Shown: positions 9,392-17,957 of the stretch, piece by piece | Position numbering within the stretch: the first letter of the stretch is position 1 | How the letters are laid out: every line of letters starts with the position of its first letter | From: Nostoc sp. NIES-4103 | GTDB taxonomy: Bacteria > Cyanobacteriota > Cyanobacteriia > Cyanobacteriales > Nostocaceae | DNA length: 64,000 nucleotides | Assembly: GCF_002368335.1 (NCBI RefSeq) | Contig: NZ_AP018288.1 | Span: 2,272,183-2,336,182, forward strand | Reading direction: 5' to 3' | The notes under the pieces: model-generated | The model's input: the letters and a program-made list of their open reading frames with translations, nothing else | What the model was told of the DNA's origin: nothing | Database searches by the model: none | Made by a program: the position numbers and the translations under genes

Positions 9392-9521
9392 TGGCGTGGC
9401 AAGGCTAAAATGTTGCAATAATTGTCTTGTGGGGCGGACATCTTGTCCGCCAGTTAGGACGGGCTTTCTGACCCATCCCACAAGAGGAAAGCTAATGCAC
9501 AAATTTAGCCTTGACACGCCA
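9392..9521. repeat. Miniature inverted-repeat element, GCAAGGCTAAA type
   Basis: A 130-bp unit with left end TGGCGTGGCAAGGCTAAAAT and complementary right end AATTTAGCCTTGACACGCCA; GTAG flanks both ends. An inner palindrome GGCGGACATCTTGTCCGCC lies at about 9434-9452. The termini share the TAGT..GCGTG...CTAAAAT...TGCA layout with the element at 9288-9385, so the two look like diverged relatives inserted side by side. Confidence 0.75.
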
Positions 9522-9550
9522 GTAGATTGACACTCATCAGTCATCAGTCA

Positions 9551-9973
9551 TCAGCTATCTTCAAAAACATATTTTTCAGCTACTTTCCAATAACGCGAGA
9601 ACCGTTTCAAGTCAATATAGCCGTCGTAGTCAAAAAATGGTTCTACTTCCAGCACTTCCACTGCTAAAGAAGACTCAATTTGATTGCAGATATCATCAAA
9701 TCGGGGACTGGGACTATCTGCTGTGACAACTAAGTTAGCATTATGCTCTTTAGCAAAGGCTAAAATTTCCTGGGCGACATCTCCACGCCGGATCTCAACG
9801 GGTAACTCTAGCAAGCATTCGTAGATAAAGGTGAGGCGTTTGAGACCCAGTTGCCATTCTTCTATTAAAGCATCGTCCCAAACCCAGATAGCTGGTGCTT
9901 TTGGGTATTCTTGCAGTGCAGGGTTGTGTGGACTTAAACAGTCTCCATGTACCCAAACAATTGGTTTAGTCAT
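9551..9973 (-). CDS. Photolyase N-terminal (alpha/beta) domain-like protein
   Basis: A 140-residue single-domain protein. It starts PIVWVHGDCLSPHNPAL and continues through strand-helix repeats (RLTFIYECLLELP, GDVAQEILAFAKEHNANLVVTADSPSPR), the Rossmann-like pattern of the photolyase/cryptochrome N-terminal domain. There is no FAD-binding helical domain. The gene lies about 150 bp downstream of a separate FAD-domain gene on the same strand, so the two probably form a split photolyase, in the reverse of the usual domain order. The intervening sequence is two STRR arrays. Confidence 0.65.
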   Translation of the reverse strand: MTKPIVWVHGDCLSPHNPALQEYPKAPAIWVWDDALIEEWQLGLKRLTFIYECLLELPVEIRRGDVAQEILAFAKEHNANLVVTADSPSPRFDDICNQIESSLAVEVLEVEPFFDYDGYIDLKRFSRYWKVAEKYVFEDS

Positions 9974-10140
9974 TTGTCAGTTGTCAGTTGTCAGTTGTCA
10001 GTGGTCAGTGGTCATTTGTCATTGGTCATTTGTCATTGGTCATTTGTCAGTTGTCACTTATCTCCCCATCTCCCCATCTCCCTCATCTCCCCCATCTCCC
10101 CCATCTCCCCATCTCCCTCATCTCCCTATCTCCCCTTCCC
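9974..10140. repeat. Two adjacent STRR arrays (GTCAGTT and CTCCCCAT types)
   Basis: GTCAGTT/GTCATTT heptamers (9974-10056) run into CATCTCCC octamer-like repeats (10057-10140). The second array contains the TAG stop of the FAD-domain gene at 10126-10128. Together they separate the two photolyase-domain genes. Confidence 0.92.
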
Positions 10141-10971
10141 TCTCTTTCCACGTTGCCAGCTTTGGCTGTTAGATTGTTTGGTAAATTCTCCTTTGGGAAA
10201 AAGTTGCTGTTCTATTTGTTCGTAGCCGCCTTCAAAGTCACAATGTCCGTAAAGTGGGCATTTTTGACAATAAACTCCTTTGGTGTAGCGTTCTAAGTTT
10301 TCACGGTTGAAAAAGTAGGGTTTGTGGCTAAAGGTGCTGGCTACCCACTGCCATGACATATTATTACTAGCAGGATCGCCATCTAGCAAATGTTCAAGAA
10401 ACCATTTAGCCCCTGCTTGCCAACGAATCCGTCGCCAATGCACTATGTAAGCAGCTAACCACATGCGGGCGTGGTTGTGTAGGTAGCCAGTTTCTTGCAA
10501 TTCACGGCTAAGGCTGTCAATGCAAACTCGCTCTGTGCTGCCTTGTTTGATATCCTCTGGTAAATCGGGTGCGTAGTCTTTTGGGGTGTAACCTGTTTTG
10601 TATTCTTCTTGGTCTTCCCAGATACCGTTACCCAGTTTGACATAAAGCCGTTGCCAATAGTCACGCCAGCCTAATTCATTAATTAGTTTTGTGGCATCGT
10701 CTGGGTGCTTTACGTTGTCTAGCACATGATCCCGAATTTCTCGCAAACTTAAAACCCCGTAGCGAATATAAGGCGAAAGACGCGTGACTGCACCTGTTAA
10801 AAAGTTGCGGGTTTTGGCGTAAGTTGCTGGGTCTACTTTTTGCAATGCTTTCCTAGCGGCTTTGCGTCCTCCCACGATATCACTGATGTGGCGATCGCGT
10901 TCTGCCGCTTTTGGGAATTGTTCCTGGAGATAAGCTATCAATTCATCACGGCTAGAGAATTTCTTTAACAT
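10126..10971 (-). CDS. FAD-binding domain protein of the photolyase/cryptochrome family
   Basis: A 281-residue protein containing only the helical FAD-binding half of a photolyase: LSPYIRYGVLSLREI, LGWRDYWQRLY, TGYLHNHARMWLAAYIVHWRRI and GDPASNNMSWQWVASTFSHKPYFFN, which line the FAD pocket in the family. A Cys cluster CQKCPLYGHC near residue 240 could bind metal but is not the four-Cys iron-sulfur arrangement of the neighbour at 11197. The last residues (QRGKRGKGR) run into a tandem repeat. Probable partner of the alpha/beta domain gene just downstream. Whether it repairs DNA or senses light is unknown. Confidence 0.8.
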   Translation of the reverse strand: MLKKFSSRDELIAYLQEQFPKAAERDRHISDIVGGRKAARKALQKVDPATYAKTRNFLTGAVTRLSPYIRYGVLSLREIRDHVLDNVKHPDDATKLINELGWRDYWQRLYVKLGNGIWEDQEEYKTGYTPKDYAPDLPEDIKQGSTERVCIDSLSRELQETGYLHNHARMWLAAYIVHWRRIRWQAGAKWFLEHLLDGDPASNNMSWQWVASTFSHKPYFFNRENLERYTKGVYCQKCPLYGHCDFEGGYEQIEQQLFPKGEFTKQSNSQSWQRGKRGKGR

Positions 10972-11196
10972 AAAGTGGTAAAAATAACAAGAATATTGAA
11001 TGATATAATTGGCGATCGCTAACTAGCTAATTATATTTAAGCTTATGCTGAAAGTGAGTACATTTGATCAAAGCGATCGCTCCTCGAAACCAAGACCAAA
11101 TCTGACGAATCTTAATTACGAATTACAAATTGGTATTAAGTGTTTACATCGTCTAAATTTGGCTTGTCTTTATAAATAGGTATTTGTGGTACTAAC

Positions 11197-12723
11197 ATGA
11201 CAATTGGGATTTGGATATTGGGCGACCAACTTTGGCTAGAACAAGCAGCTTTGCAAAGTTGTACTCATCAGGATAATCTGCCTATAATTTTGATTGAGTC
11301 GCTACATCATGTTCAAGTAAGACCTTACCATCAACAAAAGCTAATTTTGGTTTGGTCAGCAATGCGACATTTTGCACAAGAGTTGCAGCAACTAAAATAT
11401 CCAGTCACCTACAAAATAGCTGAAAATTTTGAAACACCACTAACTGAATGGATCAAGGCAAATGGAATTACTCAGTTGCGGGTAATGATGCCAAATGACC
11501 GACCATTTAGCAAGATGATTCAAAGTTTAGAACTCCCTTGTCAAATAACTCTGATTCCTAATAACCAGTTTTTGTGGAGTACAGAAGAATTTAATAACTG
11601 GGCTTCGTCTCGTAAGCGTCTACTGATGGAAGATTTTTATCGAGAAGGAAGGCGGCGTTTTCAAATTTTGATGGATCAAGATAAACCAGTAGCAGGACAG
11701 TGGAATTTAGATAAAGAAAACCGTAAACCGCCCAAAGGTAAGTTAAATACACCTGGGGCGCAATGGTTTGAGCCAGATGAAATTACACTTGATGTCATAG
11801 CTAAAGTTAATTCTCTATCTTTGACTACTTATGGAGAAGTAGAAACATTTCGCTGGGGAGTAAGTCGCCAACAAGCACTCTTAGTATTAGACTGGTTTAT
11901 TCAACATCGTTTAACAGATTTTGGCCCCTATCAAGATGCAATGGTAACAGGAGAAGAAACTATGTGGCACGCACTGCTTTCTCCTTACTTGAATATTGGG
12001 TTACTCCAACCAATGGATGTAATTCAAGCAGCCCAACAAGCTTACTTTCAATATCAGCTGCCTTTAAATAGTGTAGAAGGTTTCATTCGTCAGGTGTTGG
12101 GTTGGCGAGAATATATGCATGGTATTTATCATTTTGTAGATGCAGATTACTCAAACAAAAATTGGTTTAACCACACACAACCGCTTCCGGAATTTTTCTG
12201 GACTGGTAAAACCAAAATGAATTGTTTACACCAGATATTAACACAAGTCCAACGTACTGGTTACGCTCATCATATTCAGCGGTTAATGGTGTTGAGTAAT
12301 TTTGCATTAATTGCTGGACTTGAGCCACAAGCAGTGGAAAACTGGTTTCACGCAGCTTTCATTGATGCTTATGACTGGGTAATGCAGACAAATGTGATTG
12401 GTATGGGTTTATTTGCAGATGGAGGATTATTGGCATCTAAGCCCTATGCTGCTTCCGCTAACTATATCAATAAAATGAGTGACTATTGCAAAAGTTGTGT
12501 TTATAACCACAAAGAACGGACAGGTAAAAATGCTTGTCCGTTCAACTTCTTTTATTGGGATTTTCTTGACCGACACCGTAATAAATTACAGTCTCAAGGA
12601 CGGATGAGCTTTATCTTGAACAATCTTGATAAAATGTCTCCTGAAGAATTACAGTCTATTCGCCAACTAGCTCAAGATTGGCACGCTCAAGAAATATCCT
12701 CGCCAACGGTGACTCAACCGTAA
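11197..12723 (+). CDS. Iron-sulfur (FeS-BCP type) photolyase/cryptochrome-related protein
   Basis: A 508-residue, full-length member of the bacterial (6-4) photolyase/CryB group. The N-terminal domain begins MTIGIWILGDQLW; the helical FAD domain contains EGFIRQVLGWREYMHGIY and GYAHHIQRLMVLSNFALIAGLEP. Cys residues sit at NCLHQIL and in YCKSCVYNHKERTGKNACPF, matching the four ligands of the [4Fe-4S] cluster known in this family. Divergent from the split photolyase genes, 225 bp apart, so light-repair functions are grouped here. Confidence 0.9.
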   Translation: MTIGIWILGDQLWLEQAALQSCTHQDNLPIILIESLHHVQVRPYHQQKLILVWSAMRHFAQELQQLKYPVTYKIAENFETPLTEWIKANGITQLRVMMPNDRPFSKMIQSLELPCQITLIPNNQFLWSTEEFNNWASSRKRLLMEDFYREGRRRFQILMDQDKPVAGQWNLDKENRKPPKGKLNTPGAQWFEPDEITLDVIAKVNSLSLTTYGEVETFRWGVSRQQALLVLDWFIQHRLTDFGPYQDAMVTGEETMWHALLSPYLNIGLLQPMDVIQAAQQAYFQYQLPLNSVEGFIRQVLGWREYMHGIYHFVDADYSNKNWFNHTQPLPEFFWTGKTKMNCLHQILTQVQRTGYAHHIQRLMVLSNFALIAGLEPQAVENWFHAAFIDAYDWVMQTNVIGMGLFADGGLLASKPYAASANYINKMSDYCKSCVYNHKERTGKNACPFNFFYWDFLDRHRNKLQSQGRMSFILNNLDKMSPEELQSIRQLAQDWHAQEISSPTVTQP

Positions 12724-12865
12724 GGCTGTAGTTAGAACGTGCGATCGCTAATAAAATTCTGTTTCCGTCTTCACTGAAGTTTTGGATACAAAAAGTTATA
12801 TTCTCACACCCCAAATAAATGCCAAAATGTGCTAAATTATTGACTTATTTATATTAAAATATCAA

Positions 12866-13810
12866 ATGAACGTTGAAGGGATTCGCCTGAAAAATATCAA
12901 ATTGCAACAAAATAATATATTGCAGAATTTTTTTAATTTAGCTTCTGAAGCTAATTATGAATCAACTCAAATACAACAATTAAATCAAACTTTAATTACA
13001 ACAGCAACAAAAATTGAAAAAATATGTTCTAACCAACAAGCAACACCAGCAAGTCTAACTCCTCCATCCCGTAGAATCTACTCATGGATCAAGTTTTTGA
13101 CAAATGAACATTATTTAGAACTTCACCTGAGAGCTAGTAGCTATGTGTTGTCAACTGCCAAAGAAATCCTGAATCAACGTGGTCAAAAGTCGCTCCAACT
13201 AATGATTGGCATAACTAATTTAGCTGGACTATATCAAGGGAAAAGAAATAATAGCACAGCTAATATCATGATTAGTGAAGGGTTTATAAATGCACCAAAA
13301 GTAGTATTGCAAGCATTAGTGGAGTCTGCTCTTTTTGGCAAGAATCAACAGAATACGCAACTAATCAGATCATTTGTCAATACAGAAGAATACACTAATG
13401 TAGTGTCAGAGCTTGATTTGATTATCGAAGTAGTGGCAGAAAACCCACAAGGAAAGTTTTATAACCTAGATGAGTTATTTAATAAAATTAACCATGAATA
13501 TTTCGCGGCAAGTCTTGCCAAACCGCGTCTAGCATGGAGCCGAATTAACACTTACCGTAAATTTGGACACTATGAGATAGCTAGAGATAGGGTAGTGATG
13601 AGTTTAACCCTTGATAATGCTAAAGTACCTGAATTTGTAGTTGAGTTTGTGTTGTATCACGAATTGTTGCATAAGTATTACGGCACGAAGTTAGTTCACG
13701 GCAGAAAAATGGTTCATACAAAAGAGTTCCGTGCTAGTGAAAGCCAGTTCAAATCCTACGACGAAGCATCAAGATGGTTGACAAAATTGGCATCTAGTCG
13801 CTTTTTATGA
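12866..13810 (+). CDS. SprT-like zinc metalloprotease domain protein
   Basis: A 314-residue protein with an N-terminal helical half of unknown role and a C-terminal SprT/Wss1-like metallopeptidase half. Key motifs: NHEYFAASLAKPRLAWSR, FGHYEIARDRVVMSL, and VVEFVLYHELLHKYYG with HExxH followed by a further His at VHTKEF. In eukaryotes such domains cleave DNA-protein crosslinks; a role in this organism is inference only. The upstream 140 bp is AT-rich; no clear ribosome site. Confidence 0.75.
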   Translation: MNVEGIRLKNIKLQQNNILQNFFNLASEANYESTQIQQLNQTLITTATKIEKICSNQQATPASLTPPSRRIYSWIKFLTNEHYLELHLRASSYVLSTAKEILNQRGQKSLQLMIGITNLAGLYQGKRNNSTANIMISEGFINAPKVVLQALVESALFGKNQQNTQLIRSFVNTEEYTNVVSELDLIIEVVAENPQGKFYNLDELFNKINHEYFAASLAKPRLAWSRINTYRKFGHYEIARDRVVMSLTLDNAKVPEFVVEFVLYHELLHKYYGTKLVHGRKMVHTKEFRASESQFKSYDEASRWLTKLASSRFL

Positions 13811-14169
13811 AAACAGTTTATGTGCGACTGGCTTTAGCAGTGACAAGTACTATAACTCACATCTTGCACTTGGAAATATGAATGTCAAAACCACAACTAC
13901 GTGCTAGAGGAGCTAGGCGTTCAATATCAAGTAACATATAAGACACAACTATTTGAGGAAAAATAGATTCAAGAGCTATTTGTACAGCTTGACCCCAGTC
14001 AGGTGGTGATGCTGTCGTGCGTAGACGCGCTGCTTCGGCTTGTCGTCAGACATCGCTCTGGCACAGGCGACTGGCTACACGGGTTAGAGTTTGATATATT
14101 AGTCCACTGTCACATAATGCCAGGGCGAATAGAAACTCAGTTGTGTGGTCTTAATTTTGTGGATTGATT
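13811..14169. other. Intergenic region holding an IS fragment
   Basis: Contains the terminal 160 bp of an IS4/IS701-like element (listed separately) and about 150 bp with GCGTAGACGCGCTGC-type interspersed repeats. No gene is seen. Confidence 0.6.
13856..14015 (-). mobile_element. Terminal fragment of the IS4/IS701-like element
   Basis: This 160-bp stretch is the reverse complement of the right end of the element at 27435-28503, with only three mismatches. It includes the outer end CTCACATCTTGCACTTGG and the codons for the transposase C-terminus. The rest of the element is missing, so this is a solo end or a deletion remnant. Confidence 0.9.
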
Positions 14170-14505
14170 CTAGTTAACTGTAGCAATATTGCTTCTAATT
14201 AACTGTAGCAATATTGCTTCTAAGCTTTGCAATGCAGCGTTAGTCGTGCGCTGATGTTCTTCAAAATTGCGCTGATGTTGTTCAACACTACGTTGATGCT
14301 GTTCATGACTATCACGTACTTCTAAAAGTACATCATCAAGTACCGTACTACGGGCAAGGACAGTATTTACATTACTGGTTAATTCGTTAACGTTATCAGT
14401 CAAGTTGTCAATTTTAATTGTTAACGCTGCTATTGCTTCGGTGTTACTGAAAGCTAAAGCCTCAATACGGTCTAATCTGCTCGGCTGGTCGGGTGCGTTG
14501 GTCAT
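14170..14505 (-). CDS. Small coiled-coil protein
   Basis: A 111-residue protein, helical throughout, with heptad-like NVNELTSNVNTVL and a EQHQRSVEQHQRNFEEHQR repeat, ending LEAILLQLIRSNIATVN. Proteins of this type are common in filamentous cyanobacteria, with no known function. A 26-bp direct duplication (TTAACTGTAGCAATATTGCT, at about 14173 and 14199) covers the last codons and the sequence just after the stop. Confidence 0.65.
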   Translation of the reverse strand: MTNAPDQPSRLDRIEALAFSNTEAIAALTIKIDNLTDNVNELTSNVNTVLARSTVLDDVLLEVRDSHEQHQRSVEQHQRNFEEHQRTTNAALQSLEAILLQLIRSNIATVN

Positions 14506-14680
14506 GTTCAGTAGAGTAATTCTAATAATTAGTTTAAAACCGAGTTTGGTTTTTAGTCACAATACTCAAAAATTGCTCAGTAGTGCGATCGCTCGTTCAC
14601 TTCCATAGCAGTTGCCCCTGTACAATACCTGCTGTTTACCATACAAATCTCTTATATTGGAAGTGATTGACTTATGAGGT

Positions 14681-15037
14681 TTGTTTGTGTTGGGGCAACG
14701 GTTTCTACGCTTGGATGGCTTTACTAAAGCAGAACGGATTGGGATGACTGGTCGTGTGAGTGAGGCGATTAACCTTGCAGGAGCTTGGATTACTGACTTC
14801 CATTTATACTCAAACGTGCTGATTTGCATCAACTTTGAAGTGTCGAGCGCTAATTTAGGCAGGCTTGCTACATCTCTGCAACAGACAGGTTTAAATTTAA
14901 GCCAACAGAGCCTAGAGCAACTCATGCCTTCAGATGACTTGACCCTCATAGACAAAGAGTTGGCAGGAACATTACAAATAACATTTATCCACAACGAACC
15001 TGACTTATTGCGAGAAGTACCTGCTGTTCCCGGATAA
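14681..15037 (+). CDS. Conserved cyanobacterial hypothetical protein
   Basis: A 118-residue frame beginning VLGQRFLRLDGFTKAERIGMTGRVSEAINLAGAWITDFHLYSNVLICINFEV and ending LAGTLQITFIHNEPDLLREVPAVPG. It has ordinary protein composition and alternating strand/helix pattern; I believe it belongs to a family conserved among Nostocales, but no function is known. The start is uncertain: only TTG 14681 or GTG 14687 fit, and an in-frame TGA lies at 14675-14677. The reverse frame here is a shadow. Confidence 0.6.
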   Translation: MFVLGQRFLRLDGFTKAERIGMTGRVSEAINLAGAWITDFHLYSNVLICINFEVSSANLGRLATSLQQTGLNLSQQSLEQLMPSDDLTLIDKELAGTLQITFIHNEPDLLREVPAVPG

Positions 15038-15147
15038 GAGCTAGGGCCAACGGCTATAAATACAGAGCGCTAGAAAAAGTCAGCAGTTAAAATAGCGCGA
15101 TCGCTCCATTACTAAAGAGCGATCGCCCCCATAAGTGCACCTGTTCT

Positions 15148-15314
15148 GGGAGCAACGCGCTCATAGTGAGATCATCGTGAAATGAGCTGGGGTAGAAAAG
15201 AGAAAAAGTTATTTTTGATACCTAATATATGAAAAATACACTTAATTTCTTCCTCTTCCCCAGCCTCCCCAACCTCTCCAGCTCTGCCATCTCACAATCA
15301 ATCGCGTTGCTCCC
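15148..15314. repeat. GGGAGCAACGCG miniature element, copy a
   Basis: A 167-bp element with perfect inverted ends GGGAGCAACGCG / CGCGTTGCTCCC. It is flanked by an exact 8-bp duplication, CCTGTTCT (15140-15147 and 15315-15322). The interior holds a CCCCAGCCTCCCCAACC repeat and the AAATACACTTAATTTCTTC segment shared with copies b-d. No coding capacity. Confidence 0.92.
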
Positions 15315-15525
15315 CCTGTTCTTTACCATCTGGGTAAAAGCGAATACACCACTCGAAAGCGCTTACGCCACTCGTTCTGGAACTGTAGCCAACGCTCAAT
15401 AGGCAATGAAACCAGCAGCAGTCAGCAGTAGTACACATTTAATACTGTACTGGGTATGTTGCTCTCAATTGTGAAAAAATGCTGATTTGTTGCACTTACT
15501 TCAATGATTTACTCATTATTCTAGT

Positions 15526-15563
15526 TATCAAACAGAATTCAGGAGTCAGCGGTGTCAGAATGG
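15526..15563. repeat. TATCAAACAG repeat, copy 3 (partial)
   Basis: Starts TATCAAACAGAATTCAGGAG and then diverges. It matches the left end of the repeats at 1561 and 27533 and, in reverse, their right ends. Probably a shortened relic of the same palindromic unit. Confidence 0.55.
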
Positions 15564-15658
15564 GTACGAAAGCAAACAACGTGATATTTGGGGTGCTGAC
15601 TGGTCGCCCTATACTCACTAATGACTTAGTTGTTGCACCACTAAATTAAAGGAAAATC

Positions 15659-16063
15659 ATGTTCAAAAATAAATTTGGTCTTTTACTTACTGGTAGTTTC
15701 CTACTCAGCGCATTAAGTATGATTCCTCAATCGGCTTGGGCTATTAACCGTTTTTCTGGCACATAATGCCATGACCGCAGAGATTTATTCAAGCTTTGGA
15801 ATAATAAAACAATTGATAGAGGAGTCTGTTTTGCTAATCCTGGAACTGGCTCAGCAAGAATTTACAATGTTTACCTGATAACAAATGGCAATAATTACGG
15901 CTCTATTAAATACAGAGGTATTGGTAGTTATAGATCCTATTTTTGCACAAAAAATTTAGCAATATTTTTCTATGATCCAATTGTTGTTACGTCTGTAACT
16001 TTAAGTGCGTATCCACCACCTCAATGCTCTACTAGTACTAGCACTAAAAATTACTTAATATAA
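15659..16063 (+). pseudogene. Secreted small protein gene broken by an in-frame TAA
   Basis: ATG 15659 has a good ribosome site (AAAGGAAAATC) and opens with a signal peptide (KFGLLLTGSFLLSALSMIPQSAWA). After 35 codons there is a TAA at 15764-15766, but the same frame stays open for 98 more codons (CHDRRDLFKLWNNKTI, RGVCFANPGTGSARIYNVYLITNGNNYGS ...) to TAA 16061-16063. The read-through product would be a about 134-residue exported protein with four Cys residues, reminiscent of small beta/gamma-crystallin-fold secreted proteins; this resemblance is by eye only. Interpreted as a recent nonsense pseudogene. Confidence 0.75.
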
Positions 16064-16607
16064 ATTGACACTCAACTTCAGTCTTTTTAAATTGATAGAC
16101 TACCTGTAAAGGATGAACCAAATGTGATTAACACACAAAATACAGTTAGGCGATCGCACTGTAGTAGGCGCAGTATCTTTCTTACCTCGCCTGAAATCCC
16201 AAGGCATCACGGGCTGCGATTGGTTCACTAAGCCCAGTTTCTGACATTTGGCATTAGCCTCAGCCATTCGCAATTAGTCGAAGGAGCGATCGCATCCTTT
16301 GAAATATTGCCTGTACATTACAGCCGGGAGCAACGCTTCGGAAAGTGAGGTGGCAGAGCTGGGGGGGCTGGGGAGGCTGGGGAAGAGAAGAAATTAAGTG
16401 GATTTAGTATAGTTTTAGTAGCAAAAAGTACGATTTTTTCTTTTTTCTCCCCCAGCTCCCCCAGCTTCCCCCGCTTAAGAGCGCTCGTTTCACGACGATT
16501 TCAGAAAATCGCGTTGCTCCCTTACAGCCTGTCCTCGCACCCATCATACACAAAAGAATGCGATGGCGTAACGCAAGAGCGTAGCTGATCGCATCCCACG
16601 CACCTGA
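16064..16607. other. Intergenic region with miniature element copy b
   Basis: No gene. Copy b of the GGGAGCAACGC element occupies 16326-16521; the flanks carry HIP1-containing interspersed repeats, including a palindromic GCGATGGCGTAACGCAAGAG segment at about 16560. Confidence 0.6.
16326..16521. repeat. GGGAGCAACGC miniature element, copy b
   Basis: A 196-bp element with ends GGGAGCAACGC / GCGTTGCTCCC and an exact 8-bp flanking duplication, TTACAGCC (16318-16325 and 16522-16529). It contains GGGGAGGCT tandem units on the left and CCCCCAGCT units on the right, so the two halves can pair as a long hairpin. Confidence 0.92.
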
Positions 16608-16859
16608 TTAAACAGATGGTGGTTCGCTCGTCTTAAGTGCTTTTTTACTACGTTTTAACTGTTTCCAAAGTCCTTTTATTTGTTTGTAAGCTTCATGGGG
16701 GGAAGTTTTGCCACTCGTTTCTAAAGCCGTAATATAGCCAACTTTATGAGCAAATTCTTGTAAGTTGGCATTAAATATCAAGTTTTCTGGCTTAACTTGA
16801 CCATAGTAACGACTACGAGGGTAGAGAAATTCATCTTTGTTGTCATTAGGTTTTAACAT
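16608..16859 (-). CDS. Small conserved cyanobacterial protein (DUF7219-like)
   Basis: An 83-residue protein from ATG 16859: DEFLYPRSRYYGQVKPENLIFNANLQEFAHKVGYITALETSGKTSPHEAYKQIKGLWKQLKRSKK. The EFLYPRS.YYG..KPENL.FNANLQEFA core and the basic C-terminal helix are features I recall for a short, widely conserved cyanobacterial family of unknown function. An upstream start at 16877 would overlap the kinase fragment on the other strand. Confidence 0.7.
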   Translation of the reverse strand: MLKPNDNKDEFLYPRSRYYGQVKPENLIFNANLQEFAHKVGYITALETSGKTSPHEAYKQIKGLWKQLKRSKKALKTSEPPSV

Positions 16860-16871
16860 CTTATTATTTAC

Positions 16872-17627
16872 TTGCAAATATTTGCACCGTCAGATGCTAG
16901 TCAAATTATAGTCAAAGACCAACAAATTATGACTTCAGGCATAGGCGAGACTTATGAAGAAGAAATCTCTAATGGTAAAATCAGTTGTACTTATTTGACT
17001 ACTAAAGCACCTTGGCGAGATGCGGATGGTCAGATTATTGGCATAATTGCGGTTATACGCAATATTAGCGATCGTAAAAAAGCAGAACTACAACTCAAGC
17101 AGAGCGAAGAACGCTATCGCTACCTAATCAATGCAACTTCTGAGGTGTTTTGGATAGCTCCACCCGATGGCATCGTCACCCAGGATAATCTGGCTTGGCG
17201 AAAATATACAGGGCAAACATGGCAGGAGTATCAAGGCACTGGATGGTTAGAGGCAATTCATCCAGAAGATAAACAGTTAATGGCGCAGTCATGGGAAGCG
17301 GCAGTTAAGACTTGCATCCCATTTGAACATGAATTTCGGTGGCGACGGCATGATGGAGAGTATCGCTACACACTCAGTCGAGGTGTCCCTGCTTTAGAAG
17401 CGGATGGCAGTATCCGAGAGTGGATTGGCACTTGCAGCGATATTCACGAGCGTAAACTTGCAGAACTTGCTCTGATCGAAGCAAAACTTGCAGCAGAAGC
17501 CGCTAGCTATGCCAAAAGCGAATTCCTGGCAAATATGAGCCATGAATTACGCACTCCTCTTAATGGTATTCTTGGTTATGCTCAAATTTTGCAACGTTCC
17601 AAACACATTAAAGAAGACGAGCGATAG
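16872..17627 (+). pseudogene. Fragment of a PAS-containing hybrid histidine kinase
   Basis: The 251-residue frame starts in the middle of a PAS/PAC domain (ISCTYLTTKAPWRDADGQIIGIIAVIRNISDRKKAE), continues with a complete PAS domain (SEERYRYLINATSEVFWIAPPDG ... EWIGTCSDIHERKLAE) and the dimerisation/H-box (EFLANMSHELRTPLNGILGYAQIL), then stops after ten more residues. The ATP-binding domain and any sensor and receiver parts are missing, so it cannot phosphorylate itself. The left edge adjoins the DUF7219-like gene and the right edge adjoins unrelated sequence: a doubly truncated remnant. Confidence 0.85.
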
Positions 17628-17957
17628 TTACTCCATACCCAAGGTCGTGCCTTTGACTGTGCTGCGATCGCACATAAGTTGTAGTATCACTCCCGCATCC
17701 GAAACCGCCGCATCAAAGACCGCAACTGCCACTGCCTCACTGTCCACCGTATACACAACCCTGTCTGACATTCCCAGCACAATCCGCTCTTGCCTCGCCC
17801 AATTGAACCAAGCACTAACATCTCTTGTAACGGCATTCTTACCTTTAGCTCTAAAGAGTACAGCTGTTGATAAACAAGCCTGTCGGATTTTCACACCACC
17901 CCAACAGCAATCACTTCCAGATCCCGTGCGATCGCGCTTTGGTGAACATTCTCCCAT
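17628..17957 (-). CDS. Uncertain open frame
   Basis: A 109-residue minus-strand frame. The second half (ARQERIVLGMSDRVVYTVDSEAVAVAVFDAAVSDAGVILQL) has natural protein-like composition, whereas the first 40 residues look like translated non-coding sequence. It may be a gene fragment carried in next to the kinase remnant. I do not recognise it; a chance frame is possible. Confidence 0.3.
   Translation of the reverse strand: MGECSPKRDRTGSGSDCCWGGVKIRQACLSTAVLFRAKGKNAVTRDVSAWFNWARQERIVLGMSDRVVYTVDSEAVAVAVFDAAVSDAGVILQLMCDRSTVKGTTLGME

Noticed and set aside
9831..10296. Plus-strand frames rich in SPSSPPSP or SVVSGQWS
   Set aside because: Translations of STRR arrays running antisense to the photolyase-domain genes.
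14566..14994. A 142-codon frame opposite the hypothetical gene at 14681
   Set aside because: Its composition (Cys/Arg/Ser-rich, no secondary-structure pattern) is that of an antisense shadow; the plus frame is protein-like.
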